Positions 21,480 through 32,700 of a DNA stretch of 64,000 nucleotides are shown one piece after another (position 1 is the first letter of the stretch; each line of letters begins with the position of its first letter). This stretch comes from Cinnamomum chago (Eukaryota > Streptophyta > Magnoliopsida > Laurales > Lauraceae). Where the stretch lies: positions 76,671,501 through 76,735,500 of the forward strand of contig CP142454.1 in NCBI GenBank assembly GCA_038049695.1. Reading direction: 5' to 3'. Below the pieces are notes generated by a model, which saw nothing but the letters and a program-made list of their open reading frames with translations, ran no database searches and was not told the origin of the DNA. The translations under genes and the position numbers were made by a program.

Positions 21480-24400
21480 CTGAGGTGGTTCGTACAAATT
21501 TTATAGAAAATCTCACCTCTCGGCTAGGTCTTTGATGAAGTCACTAACACAATTCAATATTCCTAAACAGCTTTGGAGTTGCTTCCTGCTGGTTATGGGA
21601 TCTGGGAATTCAAGGATTTTCTTTACATATAATATGGTCTTGTAAAGTGATGATGTTTCCTTGTTTGATATGGACTCCTAGAAAATCAATTTCTTTCTTG
21701 CAGAGTTCATATTTGGTTTCTGAGATAACTATCCCATGTTTAACAAATACATTAAGGGTGCCTTGACATGTTTAAAATGTTCCTTCTCAGTTTGAGAAGC
21801 AACCAATACACCATCGATGTATACCATGCAGTATTCTAGATGGTCTCTGAAGATATCATCCATCCTTCTTTGGAAAACTTGAGGGGCTATCTTAAGACAA
21901 AGGGCATAACAAGCCATTCATATTTTCCTCTGGGCACATTGAATGCTGTCCAAGGTATCCTTGTGCATTCTGATTTGCCAGAATCCTGATTTACAGTCAA
22001 ATTTGCTAAACCAGGTTCTTTTGTCTATAAGCTGGATAAGATTGTTCTTATCTAGGACAAGATTATTGTTTAAGGCTTTATAGTCTATGACAATTCTAGG
22101 CTTTCCTCTTTTTTGTTGCAGGGCTTCCATGGGGACTATTTGAGGGGCGAATCAATCTTTGCTCAAGTAGCTCCTTAATCTGGATAGAGAACTCTTTTAT
22201 TTCTTGGGCAGAAGCAGGAAATACTTTGCCGTTGATAGTTAAGTTAAGTCTGCATTCATACTTATCCTTTTCCCATCGTGCAATAGGGTCTTTTCCTAAC
22301 ACTGGTTTGGTGAGTTCCTGTAATGCCTTCATGACAGTTTTCTTAGGTAACTCCTTGGGCTTGGTGGTTTTTAACAAGACCTCTTTTGGTGTTTCTTGTT
22401 AACGTTTACCTGGACATTGTGGTTTCTTATCTTTTCTAGATAAGTATCCATCCATCTGTGCTTGTATATCTTCATTGTGGCATTTGCATGGTCCTTGAGG
22501 ATTTTTGCAACTGCATGAAGATTTTTGTTTAGGGTTTAGGGGTGTATTTGTATTTTCTCCCTTTCCCTCACCACGATTCGCATGGTCTGAACTCTGAGGT
22601 GGTTCATACAGTATTTCTAAGGATTTCTTGGTTATTATCAGTGTTTTTATTGCATAATATACTTCCATAATTAGCTTCCTATGCTCTACAATACTGTATA
22701 AAGGTCAGGAGAGGTTTCCTTAAAGAATTCCTTTATTCCATAATTCTTTATTCCTTCTTTAATTTGTAATTCATCAAGGTTTTGATATCCTTTAGATCTT
22801 TTAATTCCTTGATAATGGATTTGAGAAGCAAGGTTTAAGCTGATATTCTGTAAAAACCTGAAAAAAACCTTCTTTCTAATAATTTTCTAAGAGGATTTCT
22901 AGGTTATTATCAGTGTTTTTATTGCATAATATCATTAAACTCCTTGGTCAAAAGGTAGATGTATCCATCTACATTCCTCTGATTCATGTATTCTTCCTCA
23001 AAGGTTCTGAGGAGAGCAACATGTTCTGGAATGAGTCCCTTTCTTAGGGTCTCGATATGATCCTTCACCATTCCATCGAAGGATAACTCTGCATAGGTGT
23101 GGCAACTTGCCGCATCCCATTTTGGTTTCATGGCAAAGCAAATTTCCATTTGCTGCTTCCAATCTTCCAGGGCTTTCTTTATCTCTGACTGTATCGAGAT
23201 TAAGCTTTATGCCTGTGGATTCCATAGGCTGAACATGCATGAATGTCTTTCCTTCAAAGAATTTTCCTTTCTTTGTCACGACACCATCCTGTTGGTGGTA
23301 AATGGGAACTTTGAAAGCCACATTAGGCTTCGCAACTTCTTCCCTATCTTGATCGCCATCTATGCTAATGGTGTTTACCATTATGGGTGGCTGAGGTTCT
23401 ATTTTCGAAGGGTTAGCATTCCCTTTGAGTATTGACTCAATTTGGTTAAAGTCCTGTGCTTCTTCAACAGTTATCATGTTGGAGAAAATACTACCTTCGG
23501 ATTGTAAGCTAGCAGATGAATTAGTCCTGAGTAATTTGATTACTGGTCTCTTTATGCTGCTTGGAGCTTTATCCAAAGATCTGCGCTGGCGGCTTTCTTC
23601 AGCTGCCTTTGGTCTGGAGAATAAGAGCTAGGTAGGAGTTTTGAAATCTTCTTCAAGTTCGTCATTACTCAATTGCTTAACCGTTGTTGGTTTAGCAAAC
23701 TTTATGGAAACCGAGTTTCCTTCTTGATGTACAAAGTCGAGAGCACTGTACTTCTGCTTCTCTGTTTTTGGCAATAATTCTGGAAAATTCCATATTCCCA
23801 GGTCCTTAATCATTCCTGATTAAAATATGCAATGTTTTGGAATAAATCCAATTGTCCTATTCCTACAATGCTTGTCTTAAAATCCTTAGCTCTTTCATCA
23901 GCCAGGATGACACATATCCTAACATTAGGATCTGGACTGTGTAGGCCTTGAATTCTACACTGGAAAAGGGCCAGAGAGACATAAGAGAATTTCTTCTCTT
24001 TAGCCATCTGGATCCATGCAGGACGGAAGACTTGGAACTTTTGTTGTTCTTTGTCTACCTTTGTTTAAATCACCCCACTTGGTGATTTCATGATTTCTTC
24101 CTACAGGCCTTTTGGCAAAGAGGAAAAGGTCTTCATTACGAACTGGTGGAAGCTTTTGTTCTTCCATGGCTTTCTCAATGATCTGCCATTTGTTTTCTCC
24201 AAACTTGTTCCAATTCATTTTGGGTTTTTGTTTTGAGCATTTCTTCTTGAGAGCTCTCCCAAAATTCTGTATGTGGATCATATTTGAATCCACTCTCCCT
24301 AGAGGAGTTTGTACCAGTCTTAATTGGACACTTTTAGTAGTCCTGGGTTGTGTTGGAGATGTGATCAAACTGTTGATCTTTTCTCCCTGTGCCTTGGTAG

Positions 24401-24626
24401 TCTTTTCTACCACTTCAAGCTGCGTGTGAACAGCATCAAGCTTACTGTGCATCTCCTTTATCATTGTGCATTGAATGGTGTGATAATGGAGAATATTTCT
24501 TAATATTTTGTTAGGGAGTTCTTTGACTGGTTGAACTTCCAACAAAATGGCTGCACAAGCGTCTTCCATTATTTTGATGTTCTTATCAAAATTTTGGAGG
24601 ACTTCATCTCTAAGATTTTCTGCCAT
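21480..24626 (-). pseudogene. EPRV polyprotein: coiled coil, movement protein, capsid-like region, RT; many breaks
   Basis: Order on the minus strand: an N-terminal helical/coiled-coil region (24626-24000, start MAENLRDEVLQ); a 30K-type movement protein core (24007-23628; YVSLALFQCRI, VRICVILADERAKDFKTSIV, then FVHQEGNSVSIKF); a Ser-rich linker and capsid-like acidic region (23576-22919); a Cys-rich piece (22668-22399; SCSCKNPQGPCKCH); and the RT (22377-21729) with RLIRPSNSPHGSPA, RIVIDYKALNNNL, TWFSKFDCKSGFWQI. The RT catalytic YxDD reads YIDG, so the second Asp is lost. The tail of RT/RNase H runs on to about 21490. Single-polyprotein order fits petuvirus/florendovirus-like Caulimoviridae; the genus is not determined. 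At least six frame breaks. The start codon follows a shared leader by ~100 bp. Confidence 0.85.
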
Positions 24627-24639
24627 ACTTCTGATATTT

Positions 24640-24960
24640 CTTTCTGCAGAAGATATAACATCTAATACGGGTAGGCGTGCTGTGCTGAAGCAAGATCGCT
24701 TCTTTACATCTTAGAGAGACGCCCCTCCAGCTACCTGGAAAGGGCCTTCCCGGGGAGACAAGCTTCTCCTACAAGTTTCTCTACCACTTAATCTACAAGA
24801 GTCCTTTTATAGGCAACAGGCTGCCGGACTTCAAAATCTCAAAACTAAAATGAAATAAAAGATAGAATATTTTACAACTCTGTGGGGGACGGCTTGGGAT
24901 ACTGTGTCCCTTTCTCTGTTCTCAAGAAGGCAATTATCTTTGCCTTAGCCGAAAGAAGCC
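24640..24960 (-). promoter_or_regulatory. EPRV promoter and leader in the left palindrome arm
   Basis: Minus strand: TATA box CTATAAAAGGAC (24802-24812), then a leader with GGAGGGGCGTCTCTCTAAG (about 24712-24730), then the polyprotein ATG at 24626. The same promoter occurs inverted at 28339-28450. It ties ORF B (upstream) to the polyprotein (downstream) as one viral order. Confidence 0.7.
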
Positions 24961-26340
24961 GAAAGTAGGGGGTGTTGTCTTTAGCTTTTCTTTATTCCCT
25001 CGGAGACTGTGCTGCATGCTTCGGAGGCCATGCTGGACTTGTCGGCAGACGAGTCGGCTTGATGATCCAGTACCATTCTACCATTCCTGGAGCAATCTTC
25101 TCGGCTAGCTCGGAGACCCGAGGCTCGGATAATCCTAAGGCAGTGACCTCAGGAAGTGAACAAGGAAGGGATATTTTAGTGGAGCATGTCCCTTCTTCAC
25201 CTTCTCAACTGTGCCTGATCCAATTACATCTGAAGATTGAATCACTAAACTTGATGAATAGTAAGGGCCCTCTGCCTGGAGATTTCATATTTTGTATATA
25301 TCTTCGTATTCTTAATATCATCTTGTGCTAAGATGATCAGATCTTGAGGTTCAAGATAAATCCTGACTAAACTGAAATCCCTTGGTGCAAGAATATATGT
25401 TTCAATTGAATAGGGGAATTCCTGAATTGTTCTTAAAAGAACTTTCTTAATATCTGCAGGGAGAGAATTTGCAGATTTTCTTCATTATGGATGTCAATGA
25501 ATCTGACGAACCCTATATTGAAGAACGCTTCTTTTTGCTCTTCCCAAAACTTCTGGTGTACAGGCCCAGTGAGCCAAACCAGAGGACTTAATTAAGAGCT
25601 TCCTGGGATTAGCTCTATTCCTTCTTTATGCTCGCCATGGATTAACTGAGTCATTCTCGCGTTCACGAGTATACCTATTTGAAAGGCTTTCTTGTTCTTC
25701 TTCTCCATCTGCTGGAACAGAGAGGGAGACAGAAAACTTATGCCTTTATAGGTTAATTTCTCTGCTTCTCATGCTGCTTCAGCTAGGAGATGATTCCTGT
25801 GCTGTTAATCAATTCTTTAACATATAGATTAAACATGGTCTTTTTCCTGTGCTATGAGGTTTCTGGAGTCCCTCATGACTCTGATTGCGGCTATAATTGC
25901 CTGCTTGATTTCTATATGCTGATTTCTTCCTATATGGGATTTCCATATGTTATCAGCAACGAGGAGTTCTTCTTTAGAAAACTCTCTTCTTAAGCATCCT
26001 ATAGGGAACTGCTCAACTGCAATTCCTTATGAAAACCTTTCCCACCATGTTTCTCTGTGAGTAGGCTTCTTGGACAAATCCTGGAGGATAGAGGATTTGG
26101 TCTATATGCTCCAATATCTTGGGCGGTCCTCTCTGTTCTTTCCGGGTCTTCCCTTATACTTGGGTCCAGAATTCTTCTGTGCTTTCATCTTCTTCTGTCT
26201 TGATTTTATGAGGGGGGGGTATCACTGGATGTACCCTCGCTCTCTTCCTTGATTGCTAACCGGCTTAGCTGCTTGAATTCCAGGAACTGTTGGAATTGTT
26301 CTGGATCTATCATTGCTGGAATGGTTCTTCCTCTCCCTCT
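24961..26340 (-). pseudogene. EPRV ORF B, left palindrome arm, heavily broken
   Basis: This is the inverted copy of 26743-28171. The acidic N-terminus (about 26310-26150), the CLRREFSKEELL block (about 25960-26000, once only) and the VTALGLSEPRVSELA ending (about 25130-25080) can be read on the minus strand between frameshifts. It lacks the 69-bp duplication present in the right arm. Confidence 0.65.
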
Positions 26341-26412
26341 TTGGGGAGTTCTTCACCTGCCTCTTATCATCTGAAACATAAAACACTGAGTCATGTCGGG
26401 ATAAGAGATATC

Positions 26413-26643
26413 AGCAAGTTCATTATTCTTGCCAGATACATGTTTGACTTCATAGTCAAACTCATTCAAGAAATGGTGCCTTCAAACAGCCCTCACGACA
26501 ACCCAGCCTTTTTTGTTTACAAACATTCTGAACAAAAAAGAAGTAAAGCCAGAATGGTTATTGATTACAGAGCATTAAACAATAACCTTGTTGAAGATGC
26601 CTATAAGATCCCGGATAAAAACGAAAAGGTTTTCTCTAATCAA
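26413..26643 (+). pseudogene. EPRV RT fragment in the palindrome spacer
   Basis: The 231-bp spacer between the two arms encodes part of a caulimovirid RT N-terminus: MVPSNSPHDNPAFFVYKH then ARMVIDYRALNNNLVEDAY. The related stretch at 22.1 kb is on the minus strand and is diverged. The RT sequence stops at the arm boundary. Its presence only in the spacer suggests that a rearranged copy lies at the centre. Confidence 0.75.
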
Positions 26644-26742
26644 GATATCTCTTATCCTGACATGACTCAGTGTTTTATGTTTCAGATGATAAAAGGCAGA
26701 TGAAGAACTCCCCAAAGAGGGAGAGGAAGAACCATTCCAGCA

Positions 26743-28171
26743 ATGATAGATCCAGAACAATTCCAACAGTTCCTGGAATTCAAGCAGCTAAGCCAGTTAG
26801 CAATCAAGGAAGAGAGCGAGGGTACGTCCAGTGATACCCCCCCTCATAAAATCATCAAGACAGAAGAAGATGAAACCACAGAAGAATTCTGGACCCAACT
26901 AAAAGGGAAGACCCGGAAAGAACAGAGAGGACCGCCCAAGATATTGGAGCATATAGACCAAATCCTCTATCCTCCAGGATTTGTCAAAGAAGCCTACTCA
27001 CAGAGAAACATGGTGGGAAAGGTTTTCCTAAGGAATTGCAGTTTTACAGAGCAGTTCCCTATAGGATGCTTAAGAAGAGAGTTTTCTAAAGAAGAACTCC
27101 TCGTTGCTGATAACATATGGGAATCCCATATAGGATGCTTAAGAAGAGAGTTTTCTAAAGAAGAACTCCTCGTTGCTGATAACAAATGGAAATCCCATAT
27201 AGGAAGAAATCAGCATATAGAAATCAAGCAGGCAATTATAGCCGCAATCAGAGTCATGAGGGACTCCAGAAACCTCATAGCACAGGAAAAAGACCATGTT
27301 AATCTATATGTTAAAGAATTGATTAACAGCACAGGAATCATCTCCTACGCTGAAGCAGCAGGAGAAGCAGAGAAATTAACCTATAAAAGGCATAAGTTTT
27401 CTGTCTCCCTCTCTGTTCCAACAGATGGAGAAGAACAACAAGAAAGCCTTTCAAATAGGTATACTCGTGAACTCGCCATAATGACTCAGTTAATCCATGG
27501 CGAGCATAAAGAAGGAATAGAGCTAATCCCAGGAAGCTCTGAATTAAGCCCTCTGGTTTGGCTCACTGGGCCTGTACACCAGAAGTTTTGGGAAGAGAAA
27601 CGCTCTTCAATATAGGGTTCGTCAGATTCATTGACATCCATAATGAAGAAAATCTGCAAATTCTCCCTGCAGATATTAAGAAAGTTCTTTTAAGAACAAT
27701 TCAGGAATTCCCTTATTCAATTGAAACATATATTCTTGCACCAGGGGATTTCAGTTTAGTCAGGATTTTATCCTGAACCTCAAGATCTGATCATCTTAGC
27801 ACAAGATGATATTAAGAATCTCCAGGCAGAGGGCCCTTACAATTGAAGAAATCAGCTATCAATTGAGTAATAAGGGATCAGAATGGTACACTCTGTACTA
27901 TTCATCAAGTTTAGTGATCCAATCTTCAGATGTAATTGGATCAGGCACAGTTGAGAAGGTGAAGAAGGGACATGCTCCACTAAAAATATCCCTTCCTTGT
28001 TCACTTCCTGAGGTCACTGCCTTAGGACTATCCGAGCCTCGGGTCTCTGAGCTAGCCCAGAAGATTGCTCCAGGAATGGTACCGGATCATCAAGCCGACT
28101 CGTCTGTCGACAAGTCCAGCATAGTCTCCGAAGCATGCAGCACAGTCTCCGAGGAAATAAAGAAAAGCTAA
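26743..28171 (+). pseudogene. EPRV ORF B, best-preserved copy (two frame breaks), unknown function
   Basis: The first 290 codons are open (26743-27615): MIDPEQFQQFLEFKQLSQL, an acidic Thr/Ser stretch, a basic TRKEQRGPPKILEHIDQILY region, a duplicated 23-residue block (IGCLRREFSKEELLVADN twice, 69-bp period from 27060), helices (IKQAIIAAIRVMRDSRNLIA) and LTGPVHQKFWEE. Frames then shift near 27600 and near 27775-27830, and continue as NEENLQILPADIKKVLL, SIETYILAPGDFSLVRI, NKGSEWYTLYYSSSLVIQ and LPEVTALGLSEPRVSELAQK to a stop at 28171. No known enzyme or structural motif is recognised. It sits just upstream of a promoter. The N-terminus might extend upstream, since the frame before 26743 also matches the left arm. 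Confidence 0.6.
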
Positions 28172-28338
28172 AGACAGCACCCCGTACTTTCGGCTTCTTT
28201 CGGCTAAGGCAAGATAATTGCCTTCTTGAGAACAGAGAAAGGGACGCAGTATCCCAAGCTGTCCCCTGCAGAGTTGTAAAATATTCTATCTTTTACTTCA
28301 TTTTAGTTTTGAGATTTTGAAGTTCGGCAGCCTGTTGC

Positions 28339-28672
28339 CTATAAAAGGACTCTTGTAGATTAAGTAAGCAGAGGAGATTGGTGGTAGAGAAACTTGTAAG
28401 AGAAGCTTGTCTCCCCTTAAGGTATGATTGGCTGGAGGGGCGTCTCTCTAAGAAGTAATAGTCTTGTTTGTACTTGGTTATACCTTTAATAATAAGATGT
28501 TTGTTATTTTCTACTTTTATGCTTTGGTTTATCTTATTATTCTCCTAGTCAAAGATAGTTGAAGGCATACCCAATTTCCCTTGTACGGACGCCAGGACGG
28601 TAGCCGGTTGCCATGTGGGCGTTGAGGCGTTTGAGGTCCAAACTTGTCCACTTATATTTGGGGGGTCAGTAA
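28339..28672 (+). promoter_or_regulatory. EPRV promoter and leader, right arm, interrupted by copia
   Basis: CCTATAAAAGGAC at 28338-28350 is the TATA box. GCTGGAGGGGCGTCTCTCTAAG (about 28431) follows, then GTACGGACGCCAGGACGGTAGCC (about 28583; shown only as a marker) and GGGCGTTGAGGCG. The leader is split at 28672 by the copia element and resumes at 34134, which is confirmed by an uninterrupted second copy of the junction at 34458-34520. Confidence 0.7.
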
Positions 28673-28981
28673 TGTCAAATGGGTCAGTGGGTCATGGTCC
28701 AATGGGTCAGTGGGTCACAACCCATGGCAGAAAAAAGCCCAACTTGTGGGTCAAAACAAGCCTCGTTTGTACAGCTATGTAATTTATTTCCTGCCTTATT
28801 AGGAGATCTGACTAGCATACAATTACTGTAATTTAGCTAATTGCCTCAATTCTTGTAACACATATAGCAACTTTAATCTATATAATGAAAGATCGAGACC
28901 CTCTAAAGGATCATCGAATTCACAAAGGCTCTTGTCTCTTCTTCCCTGTTTTTATCTCTTCTTCTCTTGCTGGTTTTGACA
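28673..28981 (+). repeat. 5' LTR of the copia element
   Basis: 309 bp, TGTCAAATGG...GGTTTTGACA, with GGGTCAGTGGGTCA repeats at its start and a TATA-like CTATATAA near 28878. It carries a 20-bp segment (CCCTGTTTTTATCTCTTCTT) that the 3' LTR lacks. Confidence 0.96.
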
Positions 28982-28993
28982 TGGTATCAGAGC
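28982..28993 (+). promoter_or_regulatory. Primer binding site (tRNA-Met) of the copia element
   Basis: TGGTATCAGAGC directly follows the LTR end, the usual initiator tRNA-Met site. Confidence 0.95.
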
Positions 28994-29733
28994 CATATGT
29001 GTCTGAGTAAATCTTCTCCATCTTCCAAGCATTGGAAGTTGTCATAGTCTCTGAGAGACTCTCTGGGTATCTTCTCTTCATCTTCCAAGCATTGGAATTC
29101 GTCAGATCAAGGTGTGGTCAGAAGTGGCCCACCCTAGATAAGCATTATCAAGCCAGAACAGTGCAACCAATCTGGTCGCCTGCTTCCTCTGGTATTTGTG
29201 AACATTGGTTAAGGAGTTTTTCCACACAGATCAAGGATCTGTGCTCATCGAAGGCAAATCGTCTCTGTTTCTTCATCTGATCAACTGGTGGCCCACCTAC
29301 GATCTTCTCACAATCCACAAATCTCACCCCAGCCTTGGTCGTCCATCTCTCCTGGTTATTTTGGAGATTTTTTCAGCAATTTTCAGAGAGTAGAGGTAGG
29401 CGCTTTGCTTCCTCTTGTGATTATTCACTTTCTTTAAATAGATTTCATCACAGCCACACAAAATCATTGATTTTGATCGGATCTGGATAAAACTTGGACT
29501 GCTGGAAAGGAAATTGAATCCTAGTCTCTAGCTACTGATCTGATTATCATTCAGATCTTTCTGTGGGCCCCACGCAAGGATCTCTTTGCAAAATTTTGGG
29601 TCGCCTGGACTGTTTTTGTGCAGTATTTTGCACTCTGTGTTCTGTTTCTGCTTGATTACTTCATCTGATCTCTTATACTATTGCTGCTGAGTGCTGTCTT
29701 AAAGGATCTGTCCTTCCTTAATCAATTATTGAC

Positions 29734-32700
29734 ATGGATAAACCTGAAATTACATTGATCAAATTTAATGGAAAAAATTATACTTCCTGGTCCTATCAAT
29801 TTCAAGTATATCTTGAAGGAAAGGAAATGTGGGGACTCGTTGCAAGATGGGATCCACGACCTAAGGAGGATGAGAAAAAAAATACTTTCTTGGAATACCA
29901 AGGATGCCAAGATCAAAACATGGATTCTTGGTTCTGTGGAACCACAATATATCCTGAACCTCAAACCGTACAAGACATCCAAGGAGATGTGGGAATATCT
30001 GAAACAAGTGTATCACCAAGGGAATTCTGCCCGACATTACCAACTTGAACTGGAGATTGCTCAATATTCCCAAGGCACCTCTTCCATCCAGGACTATTAT
30101 ACGGGTTTTCTTAATCTATGGGCAGAATATGATGAAATCAAGTACTTAAATGTCTCTGAGGCAGCCCTTTCTGAAATACAACAATTACAGGCAACTTCTC
30201 ATAGAGATCAGTTTCTCATGAAATTGAGATCTGAATATGAGATCATTCGTTCTAATCTGATGAGCAGAGTTCCATCTCCATCCCTGAATGAGTGCCTTCA
30301 TGAACTCTTGCGAGAGGAACAAAGTCAACTTACTCAGCATGCTTTGAAGCAACAGTTCTCAGGAACCTCTTCTAGTGTCGCATATCCTGCCATTGCCAGT
30401 TACAACCCGGGTGTCTCCCAAGGTCCTACGTCTACTGCTAAAGGACAAACCTCTGCAAGGGATCTCAGCAAAATCCAATGTTTTGGCTGTAAGAGTTATG
30501 GACACTATGCTTCACAGTGTAAGACCAAGTTTTGTAATTACTGCAAATCAAATGGTCATGTTATTAGTGATTGCAAAAGGCGACCACAGAATCGCACTCC
30601 ACGGGCATATCATGTCAACGCTGCCGATGCTACTACTTCCAGTGATAGTCCTTCAACACCGGTCATGCCTTCACCACCTACTGCCTCCAATACTGCTCCT
30701 CAAATCACCCCTGAGCTTATTCAACAAATGATCATAAATGCCTTCTCTGCACTTGGCATTTCAGGTAACCACCAATCCTCTTCCTCCATATGGTTTCTTG
30801 ATTCTGGAGCTTCCAATCACATGACCTCCTCCCCCACTCATCTTACTAACCTGCAACCATACAATGGCAATTTGCAAGTTCATACTGCTGATGGTCAAAA
30901 GCTTCCTATTACAGCCACTGGTGATATCATTCATTCATTACCTCTCACAAATGTCTTTCTATCTCCTCACCTCACCACGAATCTTTTGTCTGTTGGACAA
31001 CTTGTTGATGATAATTGTAATGTTTCCTTTTCTCGCTCTAGTTGTGTTGTGCAGGATCCAGTGTCGGGGACGGTGATCACGAAGGGGCCTAAGTGTGGAC
31101 GCCTATTTCCTCTTGTTATGCCTTTCTCTCAGAATAAACAGATTTCTGCTTTTTCATGTTTTTCTCCTCAAGATGTTGTTTTGGAGGCTCTGGCATAATA
31201 GATTAGGCCATCCTCATTCAAAACTGTTATCTTTGATGTTAAACACTGGTAGTCTTAATAAAAATGCAATTTCTTTTAGTCGTATTTCTAATGAGTGTTC
31301 TGTTTGCAAACTTGGAAAAAGCAAAGTTCTTCCCTTTCCCTCAAACTCTACTATGGCTTCTAATTGCTTTGACATTATTCATAGTGACGTCTGGGGGATT
31401 ACTCCTGTAATCTCTCACACACATTTCAAATATTTTGTCACCTTTATTGATGATCATCGTAGATTCACATGGGTATATTTCTTGCACTCTAAATCTGAAG
31501 TCTTTGATGTTTTTCAAAATTTATGGCGTATGTTGAAAATCAGTTTTCTGCTCGCATAAAAATTCTTCGATCTGATTCTGGAGGGGAATATATGTCCCAT
31601 CAATTTCAAACTTTTTTGCAACAACATGGGATTTTATCGCAGCGATCGTGCCCTTATACCCCTCAACAGAACGGAGTTGCAGAACGAAAAAACAGACATC
31701 TTCTCGATACTGTTCGTTCTCTTCTCTTAGAATCATCAGTTCCCGCGAGATTTTGGCCCGAAGCTTTAGCCACTGGCCTCCACAATCACATACCATACTT
31801 TCTCTTTCATAAGGATCCTACTTATACCCACATGCGCATCTTTGGATGTGTGTGTTTTGTTCATCTTCCTCCTACTGAACGTACCAAATTAACTGCTCAG
31901 TCAGCCAAATGTGCGTTCCTTGGCTACGCATCTCATCAGAAGGGGTATATATGCTATGATTATGTGATCAACCGCATTCGAATTTCTCGAAATGTCACAT
32001 TTTTTTAAAATCAAAGGTTTTTTTCTACACATTCCTCGGATTTACCTTCTTTTTCTCATATCTACCAGCTTTTTCTGACTCAATCTCTTCTCCACTTCTT
32101 GTTTATGAACGTCGTCGTCACAAAGATGCTCCACAACTGCCTCCCCCTCCGGATCCCTCGCCGGCACCGGATCTTGCCCCTGGTTCATCACCAGATGCTG
32201 CGTCTCCACCTCCACTTCGATGCTCTACTCGTGTCTCTAAGCCTCCAGACAAATATGGGTTCACTCACACATCCTTGCTTGCTACCCTTTCTTCCATTGC
32301 TATTCCTACTTCTTACTTACAGGCGGTTAAGCATGACTGTTGGCGAAAGGCTATGCACGAAGAATTAGATGCACTGCAGCAAAATCATACTTGGGATATT
32401 GTTCCATGTCCCTCCTCTGCAAGACCTATCGGCTGCAAATGGGTTTTCTCTGTCAAACTTAAGGCCGATGGCTCGTTGGATCGTTATAAAGCACGGTTAG
32501 TCGCATTGGGCAACCGACAGGAATATGGCATCGACTATGAAGAAACATTTGCTCCAGTTGCAAAAATGACAACAATCCGGACTGTTCTTGCAATTGCGGC
32601 TTCTCACTCATGGCCTCTTTATCAATTTGATGTCAAGAATGCTTTCCTTCATGGAGATCTTAAGGAAGAAGTCTATATGCGGCTTCCTCAAGGAGTTACG

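Larger units (their letters stand above)
24700..28460. repeat. Head-to-head inverted repeat of EPRV DNA (arms ~1.7 and ~1.8 kb, spacer 231 bp)
   Basis: The left arm (about 24700-26412) and right arm (26644-28460) are reverse complements over ORF B, promoter and leader. The inner edges are GAGATATC (ends 26412) and GATATCTC (starts 26644). Arm-specific changes include a 69-bp duplication only in the right arm and many small differences, so the arms are not freshly duplicated. Confidence 0.9.

Noticed and set aside
26290..26703. A 137-codon plus-strand ORF and its mirror (26575-26766, minus)
   Set aside because: The first part is the reverse strand of an ORF B copy; the two read the same peptide only because of the palindrome. 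Only the RT stretch in the spacer is meaningful.
24700..28460. Mis-assembly as the cause of the EPRV palindrome
   Set aside because: The arms differ by a 69-bp duplication and many small changes, which a simple assembly fold would not create; long reads would still settle it.
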